Counted from the stretch's first letter, positions 1 to 9,985 are shown. The stretch: DNA of 64,000 nt from Roseovarius bejariae (GCF_009669325.1 NZ_SZWE01000002.1:62001-126000), one strand, 5' to 3'. Notes: generated from the sequence alone by a model not told the origin. Program-made: numbers and translations.

Positions 1-2
1 CC

Positions 3-929
3 GAGCCGCGCATCGTCAAGGAATTCGATGCCTCGGACATCTCTGAAAAACCTTTTGGCTGGAACCTGCCCAACTGGTTGTTGCGGCGCGAACTCGTCGC
101 GCAGCTTGAAAACCTTGAGACCGTGGAGTTTCGTCCGGGCACCGGGTTCAAGTCGCTCTTTACCCGCGAAAGCGAAGCGCGGGTCGAGCTGTCGGATGGT
201 TCGCGCTTGCGGGCCAAGCTGGTGATCGCCGCCGACGGCCGTAACTCGCCGGTACGCGAGGCGGCGGGGATCGAGGTGACCACCACCCGCTACGGCCAAA
301 AGGCCCTTGCCTTTGCCGTGACACATCCGATCCCGCACGAGAATGTCTCGACCGAGATACACCGCTGGGGCGGGCCGTTTACCCTTGTGCCTCTGCCGGA
401 TTACCAGGGGCGTCCTTCGTCCGCCATCGTCTGGATGGAGGAAGGGCCCGAGGTCAAGCGATTGGCGGCCTTGCCACAAGACGAGTTCGAGCAAGAAATG
501 AACGAACGGTCATGCTTGCTTTTCGGGCCGCTGACATTGGCGTCGAACCGAACCGTCTGGCCGATCATCAGTCAGTTGGCCGAGACGATGTATTCCGAGC
601 GTGTGGCGCTTGTGGCCGAGGCCGCGCATGTGGTGCCCCCCATCGGGGCGCAGGGGCTGAACATGAGCCTTGCGGATATGCGCGTGCTTTTGGAACTGGC
701 GCAGGCGAACCCCGACAGGTTGGGCGATGCCGAAATGCTGGCTACCTATCACCGTCGCCGTCACCTTGAGGTGAAGGCGCGAGTGACAGGGATCGACGTG
801 CTGAACCGTGCCTCGATGATGCGGGCCAAGCCTCTGCGCGATGCGCGCGCCATGGGGCTTAACGCGATTTACTCGCTGGCCCCGGTGCGCAAGACCCTCA
901 TGCAACTGGGCCTTGGCGCACGCGGCTGA
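3..929 (+). CDS. UbiH/UbiF/VisC/COQ6-family FAD-dependent hydroxylase (5' partial)
   Basis: The reading frame is open from the left edge, so the N-terminus with the FAD-binding GxGxxG motif lies outside the window. The visible part carries the second conserved block of flavoprotein monooxygenases: an IAADGRNSPVRE segment (DG motif, binding FAD and NADPH) and then AHVVPPIGAQGLNMSLADM, the GD-like block that contacts the FAD ribityl chain and that in ubiquinone hydroxylases reads HxxxPxxGQGxN. Known members hydroxylate the ring of ubiquinone precursors at the membrane. The GAQGLN signature and the RAxMMRAKPLRDARAMGLN tail fit this family well. Which ring position it modifies cannot be told from the sequence. 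It converges on the aminotransferase gene that follows, with only four bases between stop codons. Confidence 0.85.
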   Translation, partial: EPRIVKEFDASDISEKPFGWNLPNWLLRRELVAQLENLETVEFRPGTGFKSLFTRESEARVELSDGSRLRAKLVIAADGRNSPVREAAGIEVTTTRYGQKALAFAVTHPIPHENVSTEIHRWGGPFTLVPLPDYQGRPSSAIVWMEEGPEVKRLAALPQDEFEQEMNERSCLLFGPLTLASNRTVWPIISQLAETMYSERVALVAEAAHVVPPIGAQGLNMSLADMRVLLELAQANPDRLGDAEMLATYHRRRHLEVKARVTGIDVLNRASMMRAKPLRDARAMGLNAIYSLAPVRKTLMQLGLGARG

Positions 930-933
930 GCGT

Positions 934-2061
934 TTAAATCACCTTGTCGAGCACCGCTTTCAGGCGGTTCAGGCTGCCGTCGACATCATAGAGTTTATCC
1001 AGCCCGAACAGACCAAGCCGGAAGGTGCGAAAGCCCTCGGGCTCATTGCATTGCAAGGGTACACCGGCGGCAATCTGCATGCCTTCGGCGGCGAATTTGC
1101 TGCCGTTCTGAATGTCGGGATCATCGGTGTAGCTTACGACCACCCCAGGCGCTCCGAAGCCTTCAGCGGCGACCGAGGTGACGCCTTTCTCGGCCAGCAT
1201 GGCGCGTACACCATTGCCCAAGGCCCATTGTGCCTCGCGCAGCTTTTCAAAACCGTAATCGCGGGTTTCCAGCATGGTGTCACGGAAGGCGCGCAGGGCA
1301 TCGGTGGGCATGGTGGCATGATACGCATGGCCCCCGTTTTCATAGGCCTGCATGATCTGGTGCCACTTCTTGAGGTCGATTGCAAAGCTGTTCGAGGTGG
1401 TGTTCTCCAATCGCTGAAGCGCGCGTTCCGACATCATCACAAGCCCGGCCGAGGGCGAGGCCGACCAGCCCTTTTGCGGGGCCGAAATCAGGACATCCAC
1501 ACCCGTTTTCTGCATGTCGATCCATGCACAACCCGAGGCGATACAATCCAGCACCATGAGCGCGCCAACCTCATGCGCGGCCTTGGCCAGTTCGGTCACG
1601 TAATCCTCGGGCAGGATCAGCCCGGCGGAGGTTTCTACATGCGGGGCAAAAACGACATCGGGTTTGGCTTCGCGGATCTGGGTGCAGACCTCGTCGATCG
1701 GGGCGGGGGCGAAAGGGGCTTTGGGCCCATTGCCGGTTTGACGGGCCATGCAAACGGTCGTGTCGGAGGTGAATTTTCCAGCCTCGAAAATCTGGGTCCA
1801 GCGGTAGGAAAACCAGCCGTTGCGCACGATCAGGGCATGGGCATCATGGCCGAACTGTCGGGCCACGGCCTCCATGGCGTAGGTGCCGCCGCCGGGGATG
1901 AGGGCCACCGCATCGGCCTTGTAGACCTCTTTCAGCATCCCGGAGATGTCGGTCATCACCTTTTGGAAGGCTTTGCTCATGTGATTGAGCGAGCGGTCGG
2001 TGAAGACCACCGAGTATTCCAGAAGGCCGTCGGGGTCGATGTGATCAAGAAGGGCGGTCAT
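934..2061 (-). CDS. Class V aminotransferase (alanine-glyoxylate / serine-pyruvate aminotransferase-like)
   Basis: 375-residue PLP-dependent aminotransferase of fold type I, class V. The Schiff-base lysine is K197 in SAPQKGWS, preceded by the D172 region (VLDCIASGCAW) where this class binds the pyridine nitrogen. IPGGGTYAMEAV (residues 55-66) is the cofactor phosphate loop. Relatives interconvert alanine, serine or glycine with glyoxylate or pyruvate; the exact substrate pair is not visible. The start chosen is the ATG at 2061, which has AGGAG six bases upstream; a GTG at 2076 would add five residues but has no comparable ribosome binding site. It is a single gene between the UbiH-like gene and the two AsnC-type regulators. 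Confidence 0.85.
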   Translation of the reverse strand: MTALLDHIDPDGLLEYSVVFTDRSLNHMSKAFQKVMTDISGMLKEVYKADAVALIPGGGTYAMEAVARQFGHDAHALIVRNGWFSYRWTQIFEAGKFTSDTTVCMARQTGNGPKAPFAPAPIDEVCTQIREAKPDVVFAPHVETSAGLILPEDYVTELAKAAHEVGALMVLDCIASGCAWIDMQKTGVDVLISAPQKGWSASPSAGLVMMSERALQRLENTTSNSFAIDLKKWHQIMQAYENGGHAYHATMPTDALRAFRDTMLETRDYGFEKLREAQWALGNGVRAMLAEKGVTSVAAEGFGAPGVVVSYTDDPDIQNGSKFAAEGMQIAAGVPLQCNEPEGFRTFRLGLFGLDKLYDVDGSLNRLKAVLDKVI

Positions 2062-2163
2062 TCCAAGCTCCTGCACGTGAGTGTGTGCAGGTAACTGACC
2101 TCAATAGAAATCATATGTCCATGCGCGGAAGCGACATGTTTTAAATTAATCGATCCTCTTGGG

Positions 2164-2622
2164 TCAGCCAATCGGGCCGGGGCGCCGTTCCTCGCTTAAA
2201 AGGACATTCGCCTCGATGTCCCCGACACCGGGAAGTGTCATAAGGCGGCGTCTCAAGACCCGCTCGAAATCCGAAATATCCCGCGCGACGACGCGCAGGC
2301 GGTAGTCGTAGAGGCCAAGGATGTGTTCCACCGTTTGCACCTCGGGGATGGCCGAGACCGCGCGTTCGAAGTCATCAAGGCTGACACGGCCCTTGGTGGC
2401 AAGTTTGACCCCCAGAAAGACCGTTACCCCGAATCCCAGCTTTTCCGCATCCAGATCAAGGCGTTGCCCGCGGATGACGCCTGCATCGCGGAGGCGCTTG
2501 ATGCGGCGCCATGTGGCCGGTTGCGACAGCCCCAGTTTGCGGCCAAGGGCACTGGCGCTTTGGGTGGCGTCACGACTGAGCTCTCGAAGCAACTGGCGGT
2601 CGGTGGTGTCGAGGTCGGTCAT
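2164..2622 (-). CDS. Lrp/AsnC family transcriptional regulator
   Basis: 152 residues, the normal size for the family. An N-terminal winged helix-turn-helix (about residues 5-60, LSQPATWRRIKRLRDAGVI) is followed by a RAM ligand-binding domain containing VEHILGLYDYRLRVVARD. These proteins form octamers that sense amino acids and bend promoter DNA. The start overlaps the stop of the upstream regulator gene by four bases, so the two are translated together. The pair faces ilvC, which suggests but does not prove control of branched-chain amino acid synthesis. Confidence 0.9.
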   Translation of the reverse strand: MTDLDTTDRQLLRELSRDATQSASALGRKLGLSQPATWRRIKRLRDAGVIRGQRLDLDAEKLGFGVTVFLGVKLATKGRVSLDDFERAVSAIPEVQTVEHILGLYDYRLRVVARDISDFERVLRRRLMTLPGVGDIEANVLLSEERRPGPIG

Positions 2623-3086
2623 AGCGGCAGAACCTCGTCTGATTTCAGGCGCGCGACATGCATCAGCGCCTCGATATCCGCAATATGCGGCAAGGTCAGG
2701 ATCGTCGTGCGGTACAGCTGTTGATAATGCTGCATGTCCCGTGCGATGACCGAAAGGCGTAGGTCGACGCGACCCAAGAATGATTGAATTTCAACAACTT
2801 CTGGAATGTTCTTCGCCTTCTCTGTGAACTCCTCGAAGGCGCGTGGCTGTGTCTTGTCAAGCGTGACACGCAGGGACACTTCGACCTCGTAACCAAGCGC
2901 GTGCCAGTCGATTACCGCGTAGTTGCCGCGGATCACGCCATTTGCCTGCATCCGCTCCAACCTGCGCGCGCAGGTGGCCGTGGTCACGTTCGCGCGGTCG
3001 GCCAGGTCAGCGGCCGACAGGCTGGGGTCGTGTTGGTAATGGCGCAGGATGCGTCTATCGATGTCGTCAAGCATGAAGTTCGCCAT
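2619..3086 (-). CDS. Lrp/AsnC family transcriptional regulator
   Basis: 155 residues with the same architecture as its downstream partner: winged HTH (ADLADRANVTTATCARRLERM, about residues 25-45) and a RAM domain containing VEIQSFLGRVDLRLSVIARD. It is the first gene of a two-gene operon and is divergent from ilvC across a 116-bp intergenic region. Two different Lrp paralogues encoded in tandem could form mixed oligomers; that is inference. I considered the siroheme decarboxylase pairs that are built on the same fold, but no heme d1 or siroheme genes are nearby. Confidence 0.9.
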   Translation of the reverse strand: MANFMLDDIDRRILRHYQHDPSLSAADLADRANVTTATCARRLERMQANGVIRGNYAVIDWHALGYEVEVSLRVTLDKTQPRAFEEFTEKAKNIPEVVEIQSFLGRVDLRLSVIARDMQHYQQLYRTTILTLPHIADIEALMHVARLKSDEVLPL

Positions 3087-4225
<1,139 letters not shown>

Positions 4226-4251
4226 GTTTCAGTATCTTACTGAATGAACTT

Positions 4252-4275
4252 GATCCGGCCCCACAGGGCCGGATC
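4252..4275 (+). terminator. Hairpin after ilvC (terminator, possibly bidirectional)
   Basis: A perfect 10-bp GC-rich stem (GATCCGGCCC / GGGCCGGATC) with a CACA loop lies 26 bases after the ilvC stop. The run following it (GGCAAGTTTTC) has only a short T tract. It may also serve the small gene on the opposite strand that ends at 4303. Confidence 0.6.
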
Positions 4276-4302
4276 GGCAAGTTTTCAAGCCTTGCGATAC
4301 AC

Positions 4303-4425
4303 TTATTCAACCCTGACACGGTGAGGGTCGTGCTCGTCTTCTTCGTTGGCATTGTTGCGCAGGACGAAGAGGCCCAGAAGGGCCATGAGTGTCAGGGTCA
4401 CAATGGGTATCACAAAGATGTTCAT
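4303..4425 (-). CDS. 40-residue single-pass membrane protein, unknown function
   Basis: A short reading frame with a very good ribosome binding site (AAAGGAG, six bases before the ATG). The peptide starts MNIFVIPIVTLTLMALLGLF, one hydrophobic helix over residues 2-22, and ends in a charged, acidic tail (NANEEDEHDPHRVRVE). That layout is typical of small membrane proteins that attach to a larger complex. It is transcribed towards ilvC and shares the intergenic hairpin with it. I do not recognise the family. Confidence that it is expressed rests on the ribosome binding site and the clean helix-plus-tail composition. Confidence 0.6.
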   Translation of the reverse strand: MNIFVIPIVTLTLMALLGLFVLRNNANEEDEHDPHRVRVE

Positions 4426-4517
4426 GGTACGCTCCTTTCGTTGCTTACCTGCGTGACAACGTGGGGCGGTCAGTTTCCAGATAAAACGAGACGTCCTGTC
4501 ACGGGGGGATCAAAGTA

Positions 4518-5447
4518 TTGACTAAAAAGGAAAATCTTCCCGATATCACCGCTCAGAGCTGGGTGATGGTGGCGGCCTTGGGCCTGATTTGGGGCGCGAC
4601 CTTCATGGTGATCGAGTTGGCGCTGGAAGGGATCACGCCCTTCTGGTTGGCCGCTGCCCGGATTGGTTTCGCGACGCTGTTGATGATCGCATTCTGGGGG
4701 TGTCGGGGCTTTAAGTTATTCGTAGAACCCATTGGAAAACCAGATATTTTCCGGCTCATCATCATTGGTGCGTTGTCCTCGGCCGTTCCTTTCATGTTGC
4801 TCAGTTGGGGGCAACAATATGTGACCTCCGGCTTTGCAGGTGTCTCCATGGCCGGGGTGGCCCTGATGGTTTTGCCCTTGGCGCATTTCCTGGTGCCGGG
4901 AGAGCGTTTGACGGTTCGCAAGACCTTGGGATTCGTCATCGGGTTTGTTGGCGTGGTGATCCTGATCGGTGGGCAAGCCTTTGAAACAACAGGGGAATTC
5001 CTTGAGCCATTTGGGCGTTTGGCCTGCCTTTCGGCGGCTGCGTGCTATGCGTTGAGCTCGGTCCAGATGCGGCTTTTGCCGGATGTGGACTCGATCGGGT
5101 TGAACGCGGTGACGCTGCTGATCGGTGCGGTGATCGTGGTCGCCGCAGCATGGGGCATCGAGGGCCCGCCCCCAACAGTGGATCGCAACACGTTGTTTAT
5201 ATTGCTTTTTCTTGGATTGGTGCCGACCGCCGGGGCAAGCCTGTTGCGGGTTCTGGTGATCCGTACGGCGGGGCCGGTGTTTATGAGCCTCGTCAATTAC
5301 CAAGTGCCGGTCTGGTCGGTGGTGCTGGGCGGTTTGATCCTGTCCGAGCCTTTGCCACCAAGCCTTTTGACGGCTTTGGCACTTATCTTGTGCGGGGTAG
5401 CCCTGAGCCAATACGGGGCGCTCAGCCGCTTGTTCAGACGTCGTTAA
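4518..5447 (+). CDS. DMT superfamily transporter (EamA family)
   Basis: 309 residues with ten predicted membrane helices arranged as two EamA repeats. The first repeat begins at ALGLIWGATFMVIELALEG and the second around LACLSAAACYALSSV. Both families of motifs are typical of drug/metabolite exporters, many of which export amino acids or related compounds. The start used is a TTG at 4518 with GGGGGGA nine bases before it; the next in-frame ATG would cut into the first helix. Substrate cannot be inferred. It is a single gene convergent with folP. Confidence 0.88.
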   Translation: MTKKENLPDITAQSWVMVAALGLIWGATFMVIELALEGITPFWLAAARIGFATLLMIAFWGCRGFKLFVEPIGKPDIFRLIIIGALSSAVPFMLLSWGQQYVTSGFAGVSMAGVALMVLPLAHFLVPGERLTVRKTLGFVIGFVGVVILIGGQAFETTGEFLEPFGRLACLSAAACYALSSVQMRLLPDVDSIGLNAVTLLIGAVIVVAAAWGIEGPPPTVDRNTLFILLFLGLVPTAGASLLRVLVIRTAGPVFMSLVNYQVPVWSVVLGGLILSEPLPPSLLTALALILCGVALSQYGALSRLFRRR

Positions 5448-5452
5448 CCTAT

Positions 5453-5530
5453 GTACGAGTCGTACGTTTCGTACGCGAGTTTCGTACGAAAATCACAGGG
5501 TCGCCGGGATATTTCGTACGAGTCGTACGA
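5453..5530. repeat. Cluster of TCGTACG palindromes between convergent genes
   Basis: Five TCGTACG copies (5460, 5469, 5482, 5514, 5523) plus a GTACGA at 5453 lie in 78 bp between the stops of the DMT transporter and folP. Several overlap to form palindromes such as TTTCGTACGAAA. A related inverted repeat occurs at 61289-61314, also between convergent genes. Function unknown. Confidence 0.7.
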
Positions 5531-5565
5531 CATTCGAGGTGTTTCGCGGAGACCGAGGGGGTGAG

Positions 5566-6579
5566 TCAGGTTGCCTGACCCAATGTCGCCGCCTGCCAGA
5601 GGCGCAGCGCCTCGTCGGTTTCGCGCACGTCATGGATGCGCAGCATCTGCACCCCTTGGGCGACCCCGGCCAATGCCACGGCGATGGAGCCGGGGGCGCG
5701 GTGGCGGGCCTCCTCGGTGCCGCCGAGAGTGCCGATGAATCGCTTACGCGAGGCCCCAAGAAGGATGGGGCAGCCGAGCGAATGGAAAAGCGCGAGGTTT
5801 TGCAGAAGCGTCAGGTTGTGCTCCAGCGTTTTGCCGAAGCCGATACCGGGGTCGGTGATGATCCGGGCGCGCGGAATGCCTGTGGCCTCAAGCGCGGTGA
5901 TCCGCTCTTCCAGATAATCGTAGATGTCGAGGGCCACGTTATCGTAGCGCGGATCGACCTGCATGATGTCGGGCGTGCCCTGGGCGTGCATGACGCAGAC
6001 GGGCAAACCGGCCTCGGCGGCGAAGGGGGCGAGGGCGGGATCGAAGGTGAAGCCCGCCACGTCGTTGATGAGCGACGCCCCCGCCTCATGCGCAGCGCGG
6101 GCGACGGCGGCCTTGCGGGTGTCGATGGAGATCGGCACGGCAGAGGCGGCGCGGATGCTTTCGATCACCGGGGCGGTGCGGCGGATTTCCTCGTCAATCG
6201 CGACTTCCTCGGCGCCGGGGCGGGTGCTTTCGCCGCCCACGTCGATGATCGTGGCCCCTTGGGCCTGCATGTCCGCCGCGTGGGCCAGCGCGGCCCGGAG
6301 GTCATCGTGTTCCCCGCCGTCCGAGAAGCTGTCGGGGGTGACGTTGAGGATGCCCATGAGGTGCGGCGCGTCGAAGGCGAGGCCCGCGATGGGGGCGCGG
6401 GGCGCGGTGAGGCGGTCGCGGGCCTCTTGCGGCAGCTCTGTGGCGGGCAGGAGGCGGGAGGGCGCGTCGCGATAGAGAACTTCGACCGTGTCGAACCATG
6501 TCCAGCCACCGGCGAGAGGCAGCGCGCCTTCGGGGCGCGTTTGGTCGGTGCGGGGGATGGGGCGGTAATAGGTGGTCAT
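5566..6579 (-). CDS. folP: Dihydropteroate synthase
   Basis: 337 residues. The enzyme condenses p-aminobenzoate with dihydropterin pyrophosphate in folate synthesis and is the sulfonamide target. The pterin-binding signature MGILNVTPDSFSDGGE is at residues 75-90, followed by GGESTRPGA (about 116) and a DPGIGFGKT block. The roughly 60-residue N-terminal extension before the TIM barrel is longer than in E. coli FolP; such extensions are common in related genomes. It lies downstream of the dihydroneopterin aldolase gene on the same strand with 71 bp between, so the two pterin steps are probably co-transcribed. Confidence 0.95.
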   Translation of the reverse strand: MTTYYRPIPRTDQTRPEGALPLAGGWTWFDTVEVLYRDAPSRLLPATELPQEARDRLTAPRAPIAGLAFDAPHLMGILNVTPDSFSDGGEHDDLRAALAHAADMQAQGATIIDVGGESTRPGAEEVAIDEEIRRTAPVIESIRAASAVPISIDTRKAAVARAAHEAGASLINDVAGFTFDPALAPFAAEAGLPVCVMHAQGTPDIMQVDPRYDNVALDIYDYLEERITALEATGIPRARIITDPGIGFGKTLEHNLTLLQNLALFHSLGCPILLGASRKRFIGTLGGTEEARHRAPGSIAVALAGVAQGVQMLRIHDVRETDEALRLWQAATLGQAT

Positions 6580-6622
6580 CGGGGCGTCCTTTGCAGGGGA
6601 TGCCCCTTTATTGGGCCATGAG

Positions 6623-6643
6623 GCCCCGGGTCAAGCCCGGGGC
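6623..6643 (-). terminator. GC-rich hairpin between folB and folP
   Basis: An 8-bp stem GCCCCGGG / CCCGGGGC with a five-base loop lies between the folB stop and the folP start. No T tract follows in the direction of transcription, so partial termination or mRNA processing is more likely than full termination. Confidence 0.4.
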
Positions 6644-6650
6644 GGTTCGA

Positions 6651-7583
6651 TCAAAGGCCCGATTGTGCGATGTCCTGAATGAGGACAGGTACGGGGGCCG
6701 AGGCCGGGGGCGGGGTTTCCCCGATGAGGAGAAGGTCGGAAGCCTCGATATGACCCGCGAACCACGCGGCCAGCGCCACGGGATCGTCGGGGCCGGTTTC
6801 CGGGCCATCGACGGCATCGAGCACGATCTTGGAGGGCGCCCAGACGCTGATCTGGCCGTTTTTCATGGCCCAGTCCAACTCGGTCCGGGTGCCGACGACG
6901 ACGCAGCGGTCGTCACGCCCTGCCAGAACCCAAGCGTTTTGCTCCAGCGCCAGAAGATCGACACGGCGTTGGGTCATGTTGTGGCCGGTCTTGGGGCTGT
7001 CTGCCTCGGCGTGGCCGACGCAGAGGATCACGGGTTCGGCGCGGGCCTCAAGCTGATCGAGCCATGGGCCGAGGTTCGGTGACTGGATTGCAGCGTTCGT
7101 CAGGTAAACGACATGCGGATGCGGTGTGGTGTCGGCGAGGGGGGCGACGGGCTTGGTTGCGAGGTCTTCGACCGAGCGCACGATTTCCACGCCAAGCGCG
7201 CCGGGGCCGCGATCGAGCTTTTCGATACGGACGAAGGTGCGCACCGCCTGCGGCTCCCAGAGGATGAGTTCGGCGATCCGGTCGGCGAGGGTTTCCAGCA
7301 GGTTCAGGCGTTCTTCGGCGAGGGCCGCCTCGATCGCCTCGGTCACCTTGTCATAGCTGAGGATGCGATCCACGTCGTCATCGAGCGGGTCGGTGATGGG
7401 CCGGACCTCGACCACCACGTTGAAGCAGACGCGCTGGGTGACGCCGCGTTCGGCCTGAAAGGCGCCGATCTCGACCTCGACGATATGATCGCGGACCGAG
7501 ATACGATCCAGCGGGCCGTCGGGGGCGGTGGCATCGGCGCGTTCCGAGGGGTGTTCGAAGGCGAGGCGGATTTCGTTGGACAT
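6651..7583 (-). CDS. folB: Dihydroneopterin aldolase with an unidentified C-terminal domain
   Basis: 310 residues, more than twice the length of an ordinary FolB (about 120). Residues about 20-135 are the aldolase domain, which converts dihydroneopterin to hydroxymethyl-dihydropterin: the pattern RISVRDHIVEVEIGAFQAER, then SYDKVTEAIEAAL and NLLETLADRIAE, is characteristic. The second half (about 150-310) has alternating strands and helices (VVYLTNAAI, ILCVGHAEAD, CVVVGTRTELDWAM) and does not match a pterin enzyme I know. The ATG at 7583 is chosen because AGGAAAG precedes it; an upstream GTG-type frame would add 12 residues. It is followed by folP. Confidence 0.88.
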   Translation of the reverse strand: MSNEIRLAFEHPSERADATAPDGPLDRISVRDHIVEVEIGAFQAERGVTQRVCFNVVVEVRPITDPLDDDVDRILSYDKVTEAIEAALAEERLNLLETLADRIAELILWEPQAVRTFVRIEKLDRGPGALGVEIVRSVEDLATKPVAPLADTTPHPHVVYLTNAAIQSPNLGPWLDQLEARAEPVILCVGHAEADSPKTGHNMTQRRVDLLALEQNAWVLAGRDDRCVVVGTRTELDWAMKNGQISVWAPSKIVLDAVDGPETGPDDPVALAAWFAGHIEASDLLLIGETPPPASAPVPVLIQDIAQSGL

Positions 7584-7671
7584 GGGCTTTCCTGCGTCTG
7601 GTGCGGGCCGGGGTAGCATGGGGGCACATGCACGGGAAAGGGTGAATGCGACGGCTGAGCCCTGTGGCGCG

Positions 7672-8235
7672 TCACTTGGCGCGGTGGAGGGCGGTTTTCA
7701 GCCGCCAGAGCAGGGAGCCGAGGAAAAGAGCCAGCAGGAGCCCGCCAGCGGCATAGGTGATATAGGCGAGGGTGACTTCGAGGGTATGCGCGGCGCTGAA
7801 GCGGTCGGCGACCTCGGTGTAGCGGCGGGGGATTTGCCCAAGCGTCAGGGTTTGCACGATGGGGGTGAGGGCCAGCCCGCCCGCGAATGGCCAGAACAGC
7901 CAGCGGGTCAGGCGGGGCAGGTACATCGCACCGAGTATCTGTTGCAGGGCGAGAAAGGCGGTGACGGCCAGCAGGAGCGTGCCGACGGGGCGGGCGAAGT
8001 TCAGCTGTGACGCCACATAGTATGTATCGTGCAGCCTGCCGTTTCGGGTGGTGGATGTGATGCGGAGGGGCTGCGGGTTTTCATCAAGGAGGGCCGGTAT
8101 CAGGTCCATCGTCACGTCCGCGGCCAGAAACCCGAGCCCGGCCAGACCAAAAAGCCAGGGCGGGCGTGCGCCCCTGGCGTGCATTAGGGCCGCTGTGGCG
8201 AAGACTACAATCGCGGTGAGGGTGTAGGGGGACAT
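7672..8235 (-). CDS. Small multi-pass membrane protein with a cytochrome oxidase subunit I-like motif
   Basis: 187 residues with about five hydrophobic segments. The stretch LHDTYYVASQLNFARPVG resembles the [18 protein letters not shown] block of oxidase subunit I, seen in the ctaD gene just upstream, but the two heme-ligand histidines are replaced (AHFHYV becomes SQLNFA). It therefore cannot bind heme the same way. It lies downstream of ctaD on the same strand, separated by a strong terminator. I do not know its function; it may be a relic or a regulatory or assembly relative of the oxidase. The low-complexity membrane composition leaves some doubt about homology. Confidence 0.65.
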   Translation of the reverse strand: MSPYTLTAIVVFATAALMHARGARPPWLFGLAGLGFLAADVTMDLIPALLDENPQPLRITSTTRNGRLHDTYYVASQLNFARPVGTLLLAVTAFLALQQILGAMYLPRLTRWLFWPFAGGLALTPIVQTLTLGQIPRRYTEVADRFSAAHTLEVTLAYITYAAGGLLLALFLGSLLWRLKTALHRAK

Positions 8236-8260
8236 GGCGGCACTCGGGACGTTAAAAGAA

Positions 8261-8290
8261 ACAAGCCCCGGAGGAATCTCCGGGGCTTGT
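8261..8290 (-). terminator. Intrinsic terminator of ctaD
   Basis: A perfect 13-bp stem (ACAAGCCCCGGAG / CTCCGGGGCTTGT) with a GAAT loop, followed on the minus strand by TTCTTTT. It lies 22 bases after the ctaD stop and is one of the clearest terminators in the window. Confidence 0.9.
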
Positions 8291-8311
8291 GGGTTTTAGG
8301 TTAGCCGAAGC

Positions 8312-9985
8312 TTAGTGCGCCGGTTGCTTGTCCCAGTCTTCCTGTTTGGGAAGCTGCTCGAACGTATGCTCCGGCGGCGGGCTGGGCAGGGTCCATTCCA
8401 GCGTGTCGGCGTATTCGTTCCAGGGGTTGTTCTCGGTGACGCGGGCGCCACGGGTCAGCGCGTAGAACACCACGCCGAAGAAGAACACGAAGCTGGCGAA
8501 GCTGATGAAGGCCCCGATCGACGACCAGTAGTTCCAGACCGCGAAGGCCTCGGGGTAGTCGATGTAGCGGCGCGGCATGCCCTGACGGCCCAGGAAGTGC
8601 TGGGGGAAGAAGGTCAGGTTGGCGCCGATGAACATGGCCCAGAAGTGCAGCTTGCCGGCCCATTCGGGGTACATCTTGCCGGTCATCTTGGGGAAGTAGA
8701 AGTAGATCCCCGCGAAGATGCCGAAGACGGCGCCGAGGCTCATCACGTAGTGGAAGTGCGCCACGACATAGTAGGTATCGTGGTAGGCACGGTCGACACC
8801 GGCCTGCGACAGGACGATGCCAGTCACGCCGCCCACTGTGAAGAGGAACAGGAACCCGAAGGCCCAGAGCATCGGCGTGCGGAACTCAATCGAGCCGCCC
8901 CACATGGTGGCGATCCAGCTGAAGACCTTCACGCCGGTGGGCACCGCGATGACCATGGTGGCCAGCATGAAGTAGCTTTGCTGCGTCAGGGACATGCCCA
9001 CGGTGTACATGTGGTGCGCCCAGACGACGAAGCCGAGGAAGCCGATGGCGATCAGCGCCCAGACCATCGGCAGGTAACCGAAGATCGGTTTGCGGCTGAA
9101 GGTCGAGATCACGTGGCTGATGATGCCGAAGGCGGGCAGGATGATGATATACACCTCGGGGTGGCCGAAGAACCACAGGATGTGCTGGTACAGCACCGGG
9201 TCGCCGCCGCCTGCGGGATCGAAGAAGGTGGTCCCGAAGTTACGGTCCATCAGCAGCATGGTGATGGCCCCGGCCAGCACGGGCAGGGACAGAAGGATCA
9301 GCCATGCGGTGACAAAGATCGACCATGCGAAGAGCGGCACCTTGAAGAGCGTCATCCCCGGGGCGCGCATGTTCAGGAAGGTGGTGATCATGTTGATCGC
9401 GCCGAGGATCGAGCTTGCGCCTGAGACGTGCACGGCAAAGATCGCCAGGTCGGTGGAGAAGCCGGCCTCGGTCGTGGACAGTGGCGGATACAGCACCCAG
9501 CCGATCCCCGAGCCCAGTTGACCGTTACCACCCGGGCTGAGCAGGGAGGCCACGCCCAGCGATGTCCCGGCCACATAGAGCCAGAAGCTGAGGTTGTTCA
9601 TCCGCGGGAAGGCCATGTCGGGCGCGCCGATTTGCAGCGGCATGAAGTAGTTGCCGAAGCCGCCGAAGAGCGCCGGGATCACCACGAAGAACATCATCAG
9701 GACACCGTGGTAGGTGATCATGACGTTCCAGAGGTGGCCGTTGGGGGTACATTCGCCCGCCGCGGCCGCGGTGAAACGTGCGCCTTCAAGGCACATGTAT
9801 TGAACGCCGGGCTCCATGAGCTCCATGCGCATGTAAACGGTGAAGATAACCGAAATCAGGCCGACGATTGCCGAAGTGACCAGGTAAAGAAGGCCGATGT
9901 CCTTGTGGTTAGTGGACATGAACCAACGGGCGAAAAACCCGCGCTGATCTTCGTGCTCGTGGCCGTGAATGGCTGCGTCTGCCAT
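8312..9985 (-). CDS. ctaD: Cytochrome c oxidase subunit I (aa3 type)
   Basis: 557 residues, the usual size. It is the catalytic subunit that reduces O2 to water at the heme a3-CuB centre and pumps protons. Visible ligands are H93 (TYHGV, heme a), the WFFGHPEVY block (CuB histidine and the cross-linked tyrosine, with the D-channel glutamate), the HHMYTVGM pair (CuB) and AHFHYVMS (heme a3 and a). The D-channel entry aspartate lies in GAPDMAFPR. The start at 9985 has AGGAGG seven bases upstream. Subunits II and III are not in the window, an arrangement known in Rhodobacteraceae where subunit I lies apart. Confidence 0.97.
   Translation of the reverse strand: MADAAIHGHEHEDQRGFFARWFMSTNHKDIGLLYLVTSAIVGLISVIFTVYMRMELMEPGVQYMCLEGARFTAAAAGECTPNGHLWNVMITYHGVLMMFFVVIPALFGGFGNYFMPLQIGAPDMAFPRMNNLSFWLYVAGTSLGVASLLSPGGNGQLGSGIGWVLYPPLSTTEAGFSTDLAIFAVHVSGASSILGAINMITTFLNMRAPGMTLFKVPLFAWSIFVTAWLILLSLPVLAGAITMLLMDRNFGTTFFDPAGGGDPVLYQHILWFFGHPEVYIIILPAFGIISHVISTFSRKPIFGYLPMVWALIAIGFLGFVVWAHHMYTVGMSLTQQSYFMLATMVIAVPTGVKVFSWIATMWGGSIEFRTPMLWAFGFLFLFTVGGVTGIVLSQAGVDRAYHDTYYVVAHFHYVMSLGAVFGIFAGIYFYFPKMTGKMYPEWAGKLHFWAMFIGANLTFFPQHFLGRQGMPRRYIDYPEAFAVWNYWSSIGAFISFASFVFFFGVVFYALTRGARVTENNPWNEYADTLEWTLPSPPPEHTFEQLPKQEDWDKQPAH

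Noticed and set aside
841..2094. A 417-codon open frame on the plus strand
   Set aside because: Antisense to the aminotransferase, whose K197 motif is intact.
2164..3086. NirD/NirL-type siroheme decarboxylase pair
   Set aside because: They have intact winged HTH domains and face ilvC; no heme d1 or siroheme genes are nearby.
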